The notes: generated from the letters alone by a model not told the origin. Shown: positions 38,030 through 47,247, counted from the stretch's first letter. The stretch: 64,000 bases of DNA from Clostridium minihomine (GCF_900240385.1 NZ_OEQH01000002.1:508488-572487), one strand, 5' to 3'. Translations and numbers: made by a program.

Positions 38030-39049
38030 TTAGGCGTTGCTTTTTTCTGCCTTGGTTTTTCTGACCTGCTCTGTAAATAAGGGCAGGACCTTCATAACAT
38101 CACCCACAACGCCATAGTCTGCCACCTCAAAGATGGGAGCGCTGGGGTCTTTATTGATAGCGATAATTACATCGGACTCTTCCATACCAGCCAAGTGCTG
38201 AATGGCGCCGGAAATACCGCAAGCAATATACAGGTTCGGGCGAACTGTTTTACCGGTCTGGCCAACCTGGCGATCTTTCTCAACCCAGCCTGCGTCAACC
38301 GCAGTACGGGAAGAAGAAACGGTTCCGCCCAAAACTTCAGCCAGTTCTTCCAACAGCTTAAAGTTCTCAGGGCTTCCCATTCCACGTCCACCAGAAACCA
38401 GAACATGGGCATCCAGAATGTCCATTTTTTCGCTAACCTTTTTGATAACTTCCAAAACTTCCACGTTGACATGCTCAGCCAAATCCGGAACAGAGAAAGC
38501 CTCTATAACCGCTTTGGCGGAATCATCGGGAGTCAGGCGCTGCATAACGCCGGGGCGCACGGTAGCCATCTGGGGACGGAAGTCCACGCAAGCGATGGTA
38601 GCCATGATGTTGCCGCCGAAAGCAGGACGAGTCATCAACAGGTTGCCGGTGCCTTCCTCAATTTCCAAAGAGGTGCAGTCGGCGGTCAGGCCGGTGTGTA
38701 CTCTGGCGGAAATACGGGGAGCCAAGTCACGTCCCACAGCGGTAGCGCCGTACAGAACGATTTCAGGCTTATATTTTTTCACAATTTCAGTAATGACATG
38801 GGCATACGGCTCGGTGGTGTAGGTTTCCAAAATCGGATCCTCTGCCACGATCACACGGTCTGCTCCATAACGGCCCAACTGCTGAGGCAGATGACCGATA
38901 TTATTACCCAGAACTACAGCGGTTACGTCAACGCCCAGATCTTTAGCCAAAGCTTTACTTTTGCCGATCAGCTCCAGCGCAACGTTTGCCAACTTGCCAT
39001 CTTCTTGCTGGGCAAATACAAATATTCCCTTGTAAGCTTCGTTACTCAT
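38030..39049 (-). CDS. etfA: Electron transfer flavoprotein, alpha subunit
   Basis: 339-aa FAD-binding subunit of EtfAB. The C-terminal FAD domain shows VSGGRGMG, SSRTAVDAGW (the SR and dinucleotide-binding signature), GQTGKTVRPNLYIACGISGA and NKDPSAPIFEVADYGVVGD. With Bcd it forms a complex that can bifurcate electrons from NADH to ferredoxin and crotonyl-CoA (known for clostridial Bcd/Etf). It lies 20 bp after etfB. Confidence 0.96.
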   Translation of the reverse strand: MSNEAYKGIFVFAQQEDGKLANVALELIGKSKALAKDLGVDVTAVVLGNNIGHLPQQLGRYGADRVIVAEDPILETYTTEPYAHVITEIVKKYKPEIVLYGATAVGRDLAPRISARVHTGLTADCTSLEIEEGTGNLLMTRPAFGGNIMATIACVDFRPQMATVRPGVMQRLTPDDSAKAVIEAFSVPDLAEHVNVEVLEVIKKVSEKMDILDAHVLVSGGRGMGSPENFKLLEELAEVLGGTVSSSRTAVDAGWVEKDRQVGQTGKTVRPNLYIACGISGAIQHLAGMEESDVIIAINKDPSAPIFEVADYGVVGDVMKVLPLFTEQVRKTKAEKSNA

Positions 39050-39069
39050 AATTCCTCACCACTTTCCTA

Positions 39070-39849
39070 CTACAGAATGAATTTTTCACGCAAACGGTCA
39101 GTCAGCCAGTTTGCAGCCTCTTCGGACTCCAGTTCCACAACTGTGCCCTGTCCCTTAACCGCTTTGGTAAAGGACTTCTTCACGCGAGTGGGGGATCCTT
39201 TCAGGCCGATGTTGCTGTCGTCAACATCCAGGTCTGCACGGTTCCACACGGTGACTTCTTTCTGGAAGGCATCAAAAATGCCGCCGGGGGTCATATAGCG
39301 GGGTTCATTCAGTTCGGTCAAAGCAGTAATGAGGCAAGGAGTTTTGACGCGAATGATATGATAACGATCTTCATACTGGCGCTTAATCTTCAGCGCATCG
39401 CCATCTACCCACAGCTCTTCTGCATAGCTGACGTTGGGCAGTCCCAGGTGCTCAGCAATCTGCGGGCCAACCTGAGCGGTGTCACCGTCAATTGCCTGAC
39501 GGCCTGTGATAATCAGATCATAATCCAATTTGGAAATAGCAGAAGCCAAAGTGGAAGAAGTTGCCCAAGTATCTGCGCCGCCGAATGCACGGTCGGTTAC
39601 CAGAATTGCCTCGTCTGCACCCATAGCCAAAGCTTCACGCAGAGCAATGTCTGCCTGAGGCGGTCCCATGGTCAGAACGGTTACATGAGCACCGATTTGA
39701 TCCTTCAGCCGGAGGGCTGCTTCCAGACCAGCCTTGTCATCCGGGTTAATAATGCTGGGAACCCCTTCACGAATCAGGGTTCCGGTAGCCTGGTCCAGCT
39801 TAACCTCGTTGGTATCCGGAACCTGCTTAATGCTTACAATGATTTTCAC
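39070..39849 (-). CDS. etfB: Electron transfer flavoprotein, beta subunit
   Basis: 259-aa beta subunit with KQVPDTNEVKLD (N-terminus), NPDDKAGLEAALRLKDQ, the EtfB signature region ITGRQAIDGDTAQVGPQIAEHLG (about 122-144) and the conserved TALTELNEPRYMTPGGIFDAF. Carries the second flavin used in bifurcating Etfs. Between bcd and etfA, with short gaps, in one transcript. Confidence 0.96.
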   Translation of the reverse strand: MKIIVSIKQVPDTNEVKLDQATGTLIREGVPSIINPDDKAGLEAALRLKDQIGAHVTVLTMGPPQADIALREALAMGADEAILVTDRAFGGADTWATSSTLASAISKLDYDLIITGRQAIDGDTAQVGPQIAEHLGLPNVSYAEELWVDGDALKIKRQYEDRYHIIRVKTPCLITALTELNEPRYMTPGGIFDAFQKEVTVWNRADLDVDDSNIGLKGSPTRVKKSFTKAVKGQGTVVELESEEAANWLTDRLREKFIL

Positions 39850-39862
39850 TGCGTACCCTCCC

Positions 39863-41002
39863 CTATTTCAAAAGCGCGTTGGAAATAACCATGCGCTGCA
39901 CTTCACTGGTGCCTTCATAGATTTCTGTGATCTTTGCGTCACGCATCATGCGCTCAACAGGATATTCTCTGGTGTAACCATAGCCGCCATACAGCTGTAC
40001 GCACTGTGTGGTAACTTCCATGGCGGTTTCTGCTGCAAACAGCTTGGCCATAGCAGCATCGGAAGAGAATTTCTCACCGTTCTGCTTTTTCACAGCTGCA
40101 CGGTAAACCAACAGCTTTGCTGCGTCTACCTTAACTTTCATATCAGCCAGCTTGAACTGTGTGTTCTGGAACGCTGCGATGGAACGTCCAAACTGCTTTC
40201 TCTCTTTTACATACTTAACGGTTTCTTCCAAAGCGCCTTCAGCAAGACCCAAAGCCTGAGCCGCAATGCTGATACGTCCGCCGTCAAGAGTGTTCATGGC
40301 AACGGTAAAGCCCTTGCCTTCCTGGCCGAGCAGGTTCTCTTTGGGAATGATGCAGTTTTCAAAGACCAACTCAGTGGTAGCGGAACCGCGAATACCCATC
40401 TTCTTCTCTTTTTTGCCGATAGAGAAGCCAGGTGTGCCTTTTTCTACGATGAACGCAGAAATGCCTTTTACGCCCTTAGACTTGTCTGTCATAGCAAAAA
40501 CGATATAGATGTCAGCTACGCCGCCGTTGGTGATAAAGATCTTGCTGCCGTTGATGATATAGTTATCACCATCCAGCACAGCCTTTGTCTGCTGACCGGA
40601 AGCATCGGTACCTGCGCCGGGCTCAGTGAGGCCGAATGCGCCGATTTTCTGGCCGGATGCCAACGGAACCAAAAACTTTTCTTTCTGGGCTTTGGTGCCA
40701 TACTTCATGATGGGATCGCAGCACAAAGAAGTGTGAGCTGCTACCACAACGCCTGTTGTTCCGCAAACCTTAGAGAGCTCTTCTACACACATGATGTATG
40801 TCAGAACGTCGCAGCCCTGGCCGCCGAACTCCTTCGGAAACGGAATTCCGAAAAAGCCATATTTTTGCATTTTTTCAACAGTCTCTGCCGGGAAGCGCTC
40901 TTCCTCATCAATATCATGAGCTAAAGGCTTAACTTCCTTTTCTGCAAAGGCCGCGAACATTTCCCGAGCCATTGACTGCTCGTTGTTCAGCTCAAAATTC
41001 AT
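39863..41002 (-). CDS. bcd: Butyryl-CoA dehydrogenase
   Basis: 379-aa acyl-CoA dehydrogenase family enzyme reducing crotonyl-CoA to butyryl-CoA with EtfAB. Motifs: GAFGLTEPGAGTDASGQQT (FAD/substrate loop), KIFITNGGVADIY, QLYGGYGYTREYPVERMMRDAKI and catalytic base Glu363 in EIYEGTSEVQ. ATG 41002 with AGGGGG 6 nt upstream is preferred to the ATG two codons earlier, which abuts the Shine-Dalgarno. Second last step of butyrate formation. Confidence 0.95.
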   Translation of the reverse strand: MNFELNNEQSMAREMFAAFAEKEVKPLAHDIDEEERFPAETVEKMQKYGFFGIPFPKEFGGQGCDVLTYIMCVEELSKVCGTTGVVVAAHTSLCCDPIMKYGTKAQKEKFLVPLASGQKIGAFGLTEPGAGTDASGQQTKAVLDGDNYIINGSKIFITNGGVADIYIVFAMTDKSKGVKGISAFIVEKGTPGFSIGKKEKKMGIRGSATTELVFENCIIPKENLLGQEGKGFTVAMNTLDGGRISIAAQALGLAEGALEETVKYVKERKQFGRSIAAFQNTQFKLADMKVKVDAAKLLVYRAAVKKQNGEKFSSDAAMAKLFAAETAMEVTTQCVQLYGGYGYTREYPVERMMRDAKITEIYEGTSEVQRMVISNALLK

Positions 41003-41041
41003 ATCCATCCCCCTGATTTTTAATTGTTGAATGATTTGGAT

Positions 41042-41824
41042 TTATTTGCCAACGAAGGGCGCGGGCTTACGTTTTTCAACAAACGCTCCCATCGCTTCCC
41101 GCTGATCTTGAGTTTCAAAGCAATTGCCGAAGTATTTGGCTTCCAGCTCTGCGGCTTCCCACAGGCCCAATCCCGTTCCTTCATTCATTGCACTCTTGGC
41201 TGCCTGAACGGCAACCGGCGCATTTGCGGCAATTTTCAGAGCCATTTCTTCGCTCTTGGCAAGCAGCTCTTCCGGTGTGTAAACTGCATTTACCAGTCCG
41301 ATCGCCAGCGCCTCCGGCGCTTTCACGCGCCCGGCGGTAAAAACCATTTCTTTTGCTTTGGCCGGACCCACAGCCCGAACCAGCTTCTGCATTCCGCCCC
41401 AGCCCGGAGTGATACCAAGTCCGACTTCAGGCAAAGCAAACACAGCTTTTTCCGATGCCAAGCGAATATCACAGGCCAACGCCAATTCGCAGCCACCGCC
41501 AAGGGCAAAGCCATTAATGGCAGCGATTACAGGAGCCGGGAACTGTTCCACCAAGTGATAAATCTTATCGCCAAGCAGACCAAATTCCTCCCCTTCCTTT
41601 TTCGAAAGGCCTTTCATTTCGCCGATATCCGCACCTGCCACAAAAGCTTTTTCTCCGGCACCGGTGATAATCAGGCAGCGAATTCCACTTCCCTTGGCCT
41701 GCTCCAGCGCATTCTGTAAATCCTTCATAACCTCCAGATTTACTGCGTTCAGCGCTTGGGGCCGGTTCATGGTCAGAATTCCGATCAAATTGTCATGCTT
41801 TGCTTCAAACGTGACCAGACTCAT
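41042..41824 (-). CDS. crt: Crotonase (3-hydroxybutyryl-CoA dehydratase)
   Basis: 260-aa enoyl-CoA hydratase family protein. Catalytic glutamates Glu113 (GGGCELALACD) and Glu133 (LPEVGLGITPGWGG); oxyanion-hole GADIGEM (64-70). In the glutamate pathway it lets crotonyl-CoA be hydrated toward 3-hydroxybutyryl-CoA for oxidation to acetyl-CoA with Hbd and thiolase. ATG 41824 follows AGGAGG; the frame open to 41905 is an extension into the upstream gene. Confidence 0.94.
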   Translation of the reverse strand: MSLVTFEAKHDNLIGILTMNRPQALNAVNLEVMKDLQNALEQAKGSGIRCLIITGAGEKAFVAGADIGEMKGLSKKEGEEFGLLGDKIYHLVEQFPAPVIAAINGFALGGGCELALACDIRLASEKAVFALPEVGLGITPGWGGMQKLVRAVGPAKAKEMVFTAGRVKAPEALAIGLVNAVYTPEELLAKSEEMALKIAANAPVAVQAAKSAMNEGTGLGLWEAAELEAKYFGNCFETQDQREAMGAFVEKRKPAPFVGK

Positions 41825-41876
41825 CTTTATTTCCTCCTGACTTTTGACTTTTAAAACTTGCTGTATCTTAATTCTA

Positions 41877-43175
41877 TTAATATTTTGCGTGAAAACGCTT
41901 CTCAAACTCTTCTTTTAAAGAATCACGGAAATCAGGATGTGCAATCTCAATCAAACTGCGGGCTCTGTCGCGCATCGTGTGTCCGCGCAGTTCTGCAATT
42001 CCGTATTCTGTAATAACATAGTGCACATCATTGCGGGACGTAGTCACGGCTGCCCATTCATCAATAAAGGGCACAATTTTAGACACTTTTCCGCCTGCAG
42101 CGGTAGAGTTCATCGCAATAATGGAACGGCCGCCGCGGCTCATAGAAGCGCCGCGAACAAAGTCAATCTGTCCGCCTACGCCGCTGATTTGAGTGGGGCC
42201 CACACTTTCAGACACAACCTGTCCCAATAAATCAATCTGGACACAGGAGTTAACGGACACCAAGTTGTCATTTTTCGCAATGACCACCGGGTCGTTGACA
42301 TAGTTTACCGGGTACATCTCCACAGCCGGATTATTGTGAACATAATCGTACAGCCTTTTGGTTCCCATAAGGAACGTGGCAATGCTTTTCCCTTTGTGCA
42401 ATGTCTTTTTGGAGTTATTGATCACGCCGGCTTCTACCAGCTCGACCACGCCGTCCGAGAACATTTCCGTATGAATTCCCAAATCCTTTTTATCCTTCAG
42501 GAACAAAAGAACCGCATCGGGAATTGCACCAATTCCCAACTGCAAGGTGTCACCATCGTGAATCAGTTCTGCGCAGTATCCGCCAATTTTCTTTTCCACA
42601 TCGGAAATTTTAGGCGGATTCAAAACAGGCACCTCGTCATTGTATTCTACAATGCAGTCAATGTCGCTGACATGTACAAAGCAATCCCCCAAGGTTCGGG
42701 GCATATTCTCGTTCACCTGTGCAATCACCAGTTTTGCTGTTTCTGCAGCATGCTTGGAATAATCCACTGACACACCCAAACTGCAATAGCCGTGCTCATC
42801 CGGTGAAGATACATGAATAATTGCAACATCCACCGGCATGGTGGTGTCAAACAGCTCCGGTATCTTATGGAAAAAGCAGGGAGTATAATCGCCAACCCCG
42901 GCCTCTATGGTGCCCCGGGTGGAGCCTCCCACAAAAATTGAGTTATGGATAAAATGTTTTTCCATTCCCGGCTCTGCGTAGGGTGCTTTTACAATTGGAA
43001 CCATGTGAGAAATTTCCACATTTTCCAATTCATCCTTACGTGCTACCAGCGCATTAAACAGATGAACCGATGCGCCCGCCGCGTTTGGGGTAACGACCCT
43101 GTCGCCGGAACGGATGCGGGCAACCGCCTCTTCTGCGGTCATCTTCCGCTTCGCGTACAGATCTTTCCAATCCAT
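41877..43175 (-). CDS. Butyryl-CoA:acetate (4-hydroxybutyrate-type) CoA-transferase
   Basis: 432-aa class I CoA-transferase of the acetyl-CoA hydrolase/transferase family. Catalytic glutamate Glu237 in GIHTEMFSDG; GIGAIPDAVLLFL and the C-terminal ITEYGIAELRGHTMRDRA are signatures. This group includes butyryl-CoA:acetate and 4-hydroxybutyrate CoA-transferases; the context with bcd-etfBA and crt favours butyryl-CoA:acetate, releasing butyrate. No 4-hydroxybutyrate enzymes are seen. ATG 43175 follows GAGGAGC. It starts the cat-crt-bcd-etfBA operon. Confidence 0.9.
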   Translation of the reverse strand: MDWKDLYAKRKMTAEEAVARIRSGDRVVTPNAAGASVHLFNALVARKDELENVEISHMVPIVKAPYAEPGMEKHFIHNSIFVGGSTRGTIEAGVGDYTPCFFHKIPELFDTTMPVDVAIIHVSSPDEHGYCSLGVSVDYSKHAAETAKLVIAQVNENMPRTLGDCFVHVSDIDCIVEYNDEVPVLNPPKISDVEKKIGGYCAELIHDGDTLQLGIGAIPDAVLLFLKDKKDLGIHTEMFSDGVVELVEAGVINNSKKTLHKGKSIATFLMGTKRLYDYVHNNPAVEMYPVNYVNDPVVIAKNDNLVSVNSCVQIDLLGQVVSESVGPTQISGVGGQIDFVRGASMSRGGRSIIAMNSTAAGGKVSKIVPFIDEWAAVTTSRNDVHYVITEYGIAELRGHTMRDRARSLIEIAHPDFRDSLKEEFEKRFHAKY

Positions 43176-43443
43176 ATTTTTGCTCCTCATTCTAAAATGA
43201 TAAATGCTTCATCCCAAGCCCCTGCCGATGCCGGTCTCTCTCATCGACAAGCCCGGTACGCTCATTTTGCTCGGAAATATTCTCCGGCTGCGTGGGATTT
43301 TTCTCCCTCGCGGTCGGAATCAGTGAATTCCGGTGCATTCCCTTAATCAACAGTAAGGGTAGATACCACACGGTTTGATTGAACGGGCATTACACCGGAA
43401 TCCGGATTCTCGAACTCCTGCAAAATACAGGAAGTTAAATTAT

Positions 43444-45213
43444 TTATTCAGACTTCAAAAACACGTTGTTGAAATCGCGAATCACTCTGGGCAGAATCAT
43501 CTGATGATGTGCGCAGAAGGAACGGGGATTCTGGTAAACAGACTCCGCGAAAGCAATCACGTAATCTCTGATCTTAGTCAACTCAACAATCTCATCGATA
43601 AAGCCATGCTGTGTAACGAAGAGAGGAGCAGACTTCACGCGGTATTCCTCAATCAGCTCATTCATCTTGTCGATGGTGGGCTTCAAGTCCTTGCCGGCCT
43701 TGTTGTCTTTCACCAAGCGGCGGGAATACATTGCAGCAGCAGCGGTTTCGCCATGCATAACGTTAACCTCGGTAGCAGCGGTGCCCAAAGTAAAGGCGTT
43801 GGTGTCGTTGCCCTGAGGTCCGCCCATAACATAGTGAGCAGCTGCGGTGCTCTTTCTCAGAGTGATTTCAATCTGAGGCACCTTAGAGGACTGAATGGAG
43901 TAAATCAGGGACTGGCCCAGACCCAGCAGCTCAGCCTTTTCTGCATCGTTGCCAACATCGATACCGGTTGTATCCTGGAACCAAACGATGGGCAGACGGT
44001 CTCTTGCGCAGAAGGTAACGAACTCGCTCATCTTAATCAGACCCTGGCGATACAGCTTTCCGCCCACGCCAACGCTGTTCTCTTTGTACTCCGGATAGTT
44101 CATCAGAATGCCCTGATAGTTAGCGATAACGCCTACCAGCAGACCGTTGATTTTCGCAATACCAGCAATAATTTCCGGACCATAGCCCTTCTTAAACTCA
44201 GAGAACTGGCTGCCGTCAAAAATACGGCTGAGCACGTTTTCCACGTTATAAGGACGCTTGTGGTTCATAGACAGAATGCTGTACAACTCGCTGGGCTCAA
44301 AGTTGGGCTCCTGGGGCTCATCCACACGGAAGAAGTCCAAGTTGTAAGCAGGAATATCATCCATATACTTCTTAATAGCCTCGATAACACCCAATTCCTC
44401 GGTGTAAGCCTCACGGAAGAAGCCAGTCTCGCCATAGTGAATAGACACTGTGCCGGGAACATCCTCTTTAAAGCCTTCGGTAGCCTTAATCAGATCCTGA
44501 GCAGCCTCTTCATCCACATAGCCCTTGGGGTTCATGCCGCCAACGATGCCGGCGCCGCCAACAGCCATGTTAGCCTTTTCATGAGCAAGCAAAATGGTGG
44601 GGCTGATAGCGTGGTATCCGCCGCCGGCCGGGTTTGTACCGTAAATGCCAACAATAACGGGCATACCGTTCTGCTGCAAATCTGCGTTGCGGAAGAAGGG
44701 GGTGCCGCCGCCGCGACGATCGGGATATACTTTCTCCTGCTCATCCAGCTTAACACCACTGCAGTTCAGCAGATAAACCAGCGGAATGTTCAGCAGTTTA
44801 GCGGTGTCAGAACCACGCAGCAAAGTATCTGCCTGGCCTGCAACCCATGCACCTGCCAGCTTCTTATTATCAGAAGCAATAATCACAGCCCACTTGCCGT
44901 GAATTTTACCAAGGCCTTTTACAATACCAGCGCCGCCAGTAGAGTTGGACTCGGGATCAAACAGGCTGTTCAGCGGCAAAAATCTGCCTTCGTCAACCAA
45001 AGCGTAAACACGATCCAGTGCGGTCATCTGACCGGACTGGTGAATGGATTCGTCGGAACGGCCGGTTTGCAGCACTTCCTGAATCTTATCATTAATTTCT
45101 TTTTCAATCTTACGGAACTCCGCCTCGTTTTCCGCATTTACCTGGGGGTTTGCCGAACCGATGATCGGCATATTTTTAAAGTATGAGGGCATTGAAAATC
45201 CATGCTCAGCCAT
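43444..45213 (-). CDS. gcdA: Glutaconyl-CoA decarboxylase, carboxyltransferase subunit A
   Basis: 589-aa alpha subunit (A. fermentans 587 aa) transferring CO2 from glutaconyl-CoA to biotin. Two carboxyltransferase lobes; typical segments VAGQADTLLRGSDTAKLLNI, GYHAISPTILLAHEKANMAVGGAG and ATEVNVMHGETAAAAMYSRRL. ATG 45213 follows AAAGGAGG. It is separated from gcdD-gcdC by a terminator and has its own promoter with a Rex-like site. Confidence 0.95.
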   Translation of the reverse strand: MAEHGFSMPSYFKNMPIIGSANPQVNAENEAEFRKIEKEINDKIQEVLQTGRSDESIHQSGQMTALDRVYALVDEGRFLPLNSLFDPESNSTGGAGIVKGLGKIHGKWAVIIASDNKKLAGAWVAGQADTLLRGSDTAKLLNIPLVYLLNCSGVKLDEQEKVYPDRRGGGTPFFRNADLQQNGMPVIVGIYGTNPAGGGYHAISPTILLAHEKANMAVGGAGIVGGMNPKGYVDEEAAQDLIKATEGFKEDVPGTVSIHYGETGFFREAYTEELGVIEAIKKYMDDIPAYNLDFFRVDEPQEPNFEPSELYSILSMNHKRPYNVENVLSRIFDGSQFSEFKKGYGPEIIAGIAKINGLLVGVIANYQGILMNYPEYKENSVGVGGKLYRQGLIKMSEFVTFCARDRLPIVWFQDTTGIDVGNDAEKAELLGLGQSLIYSIQSSKVPQIEITLRKSTAAAHYVMGGPQGNDTNAFTLGTAATEVNVMHGETAAAAMYSRRLVKDNKAGKDLKPTIDKMNELIEEYRVKSAPLFVTQHGFIDEIVELTKIRDYVIAFAESVYQNPRSFCAHHQMILPRVIRDFNNVFLKSE

Positions 45214-45298
45214 TTTGCGGGTGCCTCCTTTTTCTTGTAAAAAATCATAAAATATCAAAATTTATTCGTAATTACTAAAAAAATCAAAAAGAAACATT

Positions 45299-45327
45299 AA
45301 AATACAGTAAACCAATTGATTTGTTAA
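45299..45327 (-). promoter_or_regulatory. gcdA promoter
   Basis: Minus strand TTAACA (45322-45327), 17-bp spacer, TATTTT (45299-45304). The spacer and -35 contain the box CAATTGATTTGT (plus strand 45313-45324) that is also in the gcdD promoter. Confidence 0.55.
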
Positions 45328-45338
45328 TTTTTTGACAG
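45321..45338. promoter_or_regulatory. Rex-like operator at gcdA
   Basis: TTGTTAATTTTTTGACAG matches the clostridial Rex consensus TTGTTAA-N4-TTAACAA at 12 of 14 positions. It overlaps the -35 of the gcdA promoter. A Rex repressor would release it when NADH is high. Confidence 0.5.
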
Positions 45339-45521
45339 CTTGCCCATGCTTATGTATATTTTATCACATAAACACCAGTTTGCCAAGGTACATTTTTCGG
45401 GAATTCACAAATCCGCCTCTGTTTGTGACCTCATAAAATCCGCTGAAAAGCCCGCACTGGTTTTTTTACCAAACACATTTCGATGTGATTCGACAATCAG
45501 AGAAACACAAGAACTGCGTTT

Positions 45522-45557
45522 AAAAAAACCGGCGAGCCGCTATTCAGCGAAGCCGGC
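45522..45557 (-). terminator. Terminator of gcdD-gcdC
   Basis: Minus strand GCCGG / CCGGC-type stem with CGCT/AGCG inner pairs, followed by TTTTTTT. The rest of the 45214-45594 gap holds the gcdA promoter and no gene. Confidence 0.75.
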
Positions 45558-45594
45558 AGAACCGGCTGCGCAATTATTAACGATATCTAAAAAA

Positions 45595-46038
45595 TTAACC
45601 GATGATAGCCAACTGCTCGTTGGACTGTACCACGCTGCCCTTGGTGGTGGAAATGCTCTTCACAACGCCATCAGCAGGAGCAACAATCTCGTTTTCCATC
45701 TTCATTGCTTCCAGAATGAACAGGGTGTCGCCAGCTTTTACAGCCTGGCCTTCAGACACTTTAACCTGCAAAATGGAACCGGGCATCGGGCTGCTAACTA
45801 CCATATCACCAGCCGCTGCTGCTGCGGGAGCCTTTGCAGGTGCGGGGGCCGGAGCCGGAGCCGCTGCAGGAGCAGGAGCTGCTGCCACGGGAGCGGGAGC
45901 TGCTACAGGAGCCGGAGCTGCTGCGGGAGCGGGAACTTCACCAGTATAAACGCCTCTGGGAATCGGTTTGTATGCGGAAGGAGCGCGCTCTACTTCCACC
46001 TCATAAGCTTTACCATTGACTCTTGCCAAATATTTCAT
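45595..46038 (-). CDS. gcdC: Glutaconyl-CoA decarboxylase, biotin carrier subunit
   Basis: 147-aa biotin protein. N-terminal 30 residues, then a flexible Ala/Pro linker (about 36-77), then a biotinyl domain with the biotinylated Lys113 in LEAMKMENEIVA. It carries CO2 from GcdA to the membrane sodium pump GcdB. ATG 46038 follows AGGAGA; the linker length is typically variable between species. Confidence 0.95.
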   Translation of the reverse strand: MKYLARVNGKAYEVEVERAPSAYKPIPRGVYTGEVPAPAAAPAPVAAPAPVAAAPAPAAAPAPAPAPAKAPAAAAAGDMVVSSPMPGSILQVKVSEGQAVKAGDTLFILEAMKMENEIVAPADGVVKSISTTKGSVVQSNEQLAIIG

Positions 46039-46090
46039 AATCGGCCATCTCCTATCATTACATAATCTTTCTTCCGGTTTCTCTTGTTCT

Positions 46091-46342
46091 CTAACATTCT
46101 CTAATGCTGTTAAACTGCAATTGTTCCAGCGGAATCTGCAAATCCTCGCTGATAACAGCCATAATAACCGCATAGACTTCGTCATTTCCATCATCTATGG
46201 GCTGCGGTACCGGTGCGGCAGCGGGCTTGGCTGCTAATTCTTCAATCGCCGTTTTGATTTTCATCAGCGTTGAAAGAATAGCAATTGTCAGAATTACGGT
46301 AAGTCCTGAGAACAACAGCGGCAATAACTGCTCAACTGGCAT
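46091..46342 (-). CDS. gcdD: Glutaconyl-CoA decarboxylase, small membrane subunit (GcdD/OadG-like)
   Basis: 83-aa membrane protein: one helix (about 6-26, PLLFSGLTVILTIAILSTLM), an Ala/Pro linker and a helical C-terminus (DDGNDEVYAVIMAVISEDLQ). This is the OadG/GcdD layout; the subunit holds the complex together. It is a little shorter than in A. fermentans. First gene of the gcdD-gcdC transcript. Confidence 0.85.
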   Translation of the reverse strand: MPVEQLLPLLFSGLTVILTIAILSTLMKIKTAIEELAAKPAAAPVPQPIDDGNDEVYAVIMAVISEDLQIPLEQLQFNSIREC

Positions 46343-46373
46343 ACTTTAATCCCCCCTCTTGATTTCCCGTATT

Positions 46374-46407
46374 ATGAAATTCGTTTCATTTTTTGGAATT
46401 TTCAAAT
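46374..46407. promoter_or_regulatory. Palindromes downstream of the gcdD promoter
   Basis: ATGAAATTCGTTTCAT (46374-46389; ATGAAA/TTTCAT arms) and TTTGGAATTTTCAAA (46393-46407; imperfect palindrome centred on AATT). They cover the predicted transcription start of gcdD and lie 150 bp from the IclR gene; candidates for its operator. Confidence 0.45.
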
Positions 46408-46409
46408 AA

Positions 46410-46438
46410 ATGATAGCATCAATTGATTTGTGTGTCAA
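46410..46438 (-). promoter_or_regulatory. gcdD promoter
   Basis: Minus strand TTGACA (46433-46438), 17-bp spacer, TATCAT (46410-46415). The spacer holds the box CAATTGATTTGT (46420-46431). Confidence 0.7.
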
Positions 46439-46494
46439 CAAAAAAACAAGGACAACGCTTTTTTATTTTCCATAAAAATAAAATAAAAATATTG

Positions 46495-47247
46495 TTATTT
46501 TTGGACAAAGCCCAACAAAGACGAAAGTTGTGCAGCGTGTTCTTTCACCAGTTGTTTGAACTCGTTCTCTTGCTCTAAAGTGGTGCGCGACTGGGGGGCG
46601 ATCAGCCCAATAGAAGCAATCGCCTTGCCTTTCATGTCAAACACCGGGGCCCCGATTCCCACTGCATCGGGGATGTACTCCCCCTTAGAAATCGCAACGC
46701 CTTCCCGGCGGATTGCATCAAGACTTTCCAAAAGTTTCACTTCTTCTTCGTGGCTGAATTCCCGCTCTCTTCTCAAGTGGTTGTCTATATACGCCTGAAT
46801 GAAGCTGTCGTTTTGAAACGCTAAAAGAGAGCGCCGGCTTCCACCGCAATGCAAATCCACTTCATTGCCAAACCGTTCAATCACCTTCAGCGGATTCGGC
46901 CCTTCTACTTTTTCCAACACCATGCCCTGATATCCGGAAATAATAATTAAAAACACATCTTCTTTTGTAATTTTCATCAGGTCTTTTAGCACCGGTACAG
47001 CCGAATCGCGCAGGTGCAACCTTCTTGTAGCGGCCATTCCCAAGGGGATAAGTGCTGTTCCCAATCGATAAAGGTGTGTTTTGGGATCTCGTACCACATA
47101 ATTAGTACTGCAAAAAGTCTGTAAAATCCGGTGCACCGTACTGGAAGGAAGCTGCGCCATTTGCGATAGCTCTGCCAGTGAACAGGATCTGTCAGCCTTT
47201 CTTAAATGCTCCAGAACCTCCATAGCACGCACCAAGCTTTGTATCAT
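46495..47247 (-). CDS. IclR-family regulator
   Basis: 250-aa transcription regulator with N-terminal winged helix (SLAELSQMAQLPSSTVHRIL, about 24-43) and C-terminal effector domain (RHIGR-type GCGGSRR: DLHCGGSRRSLLAF and GAPVFDMKGKAIASIGLIAP). ATG 47247 follows GAGGAGG; the frame open to 47331 is not needed. Located between the gcd genes and thl in the butyrate block; its probable targets are the gcd promoters. Confidence 0.9.
   Translation of the reverse strand: MIQSLVRAMEVLEHLRKADRSCSLAELSQMAQLPSSTVHRILQTFCSTNYVVRDPKTHLYRLGTALIPLGMAATRRLHLRDSAVPVLKDLMKITKEDVFLIIISGYQGMVLEKVEGPNPLKVIERFGNEVDLHCGGSRRSLLAFQNDSFIQAYIDNHLRREREFSHEEEVKLLESLDAIRREGVAISKGEYIPDAVGIGAPVFDMKGKAIASIGLIAPQSRTTLEQENEFKQLVKEHAAQLSSLLGFVQK

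Noticed and set aside
38195-40924. Plus-strand ORFs opposite etfA, etfB and bcd
   Set aside because: Shadows of conserved coding genes, with atypical composition rich in Ser, Asn and His.
43375-45186. 603-codon plus-strand ORF opposite gcdA
   Set aside because: Shadow of the strongly coding minus frame; its product resembles no family.
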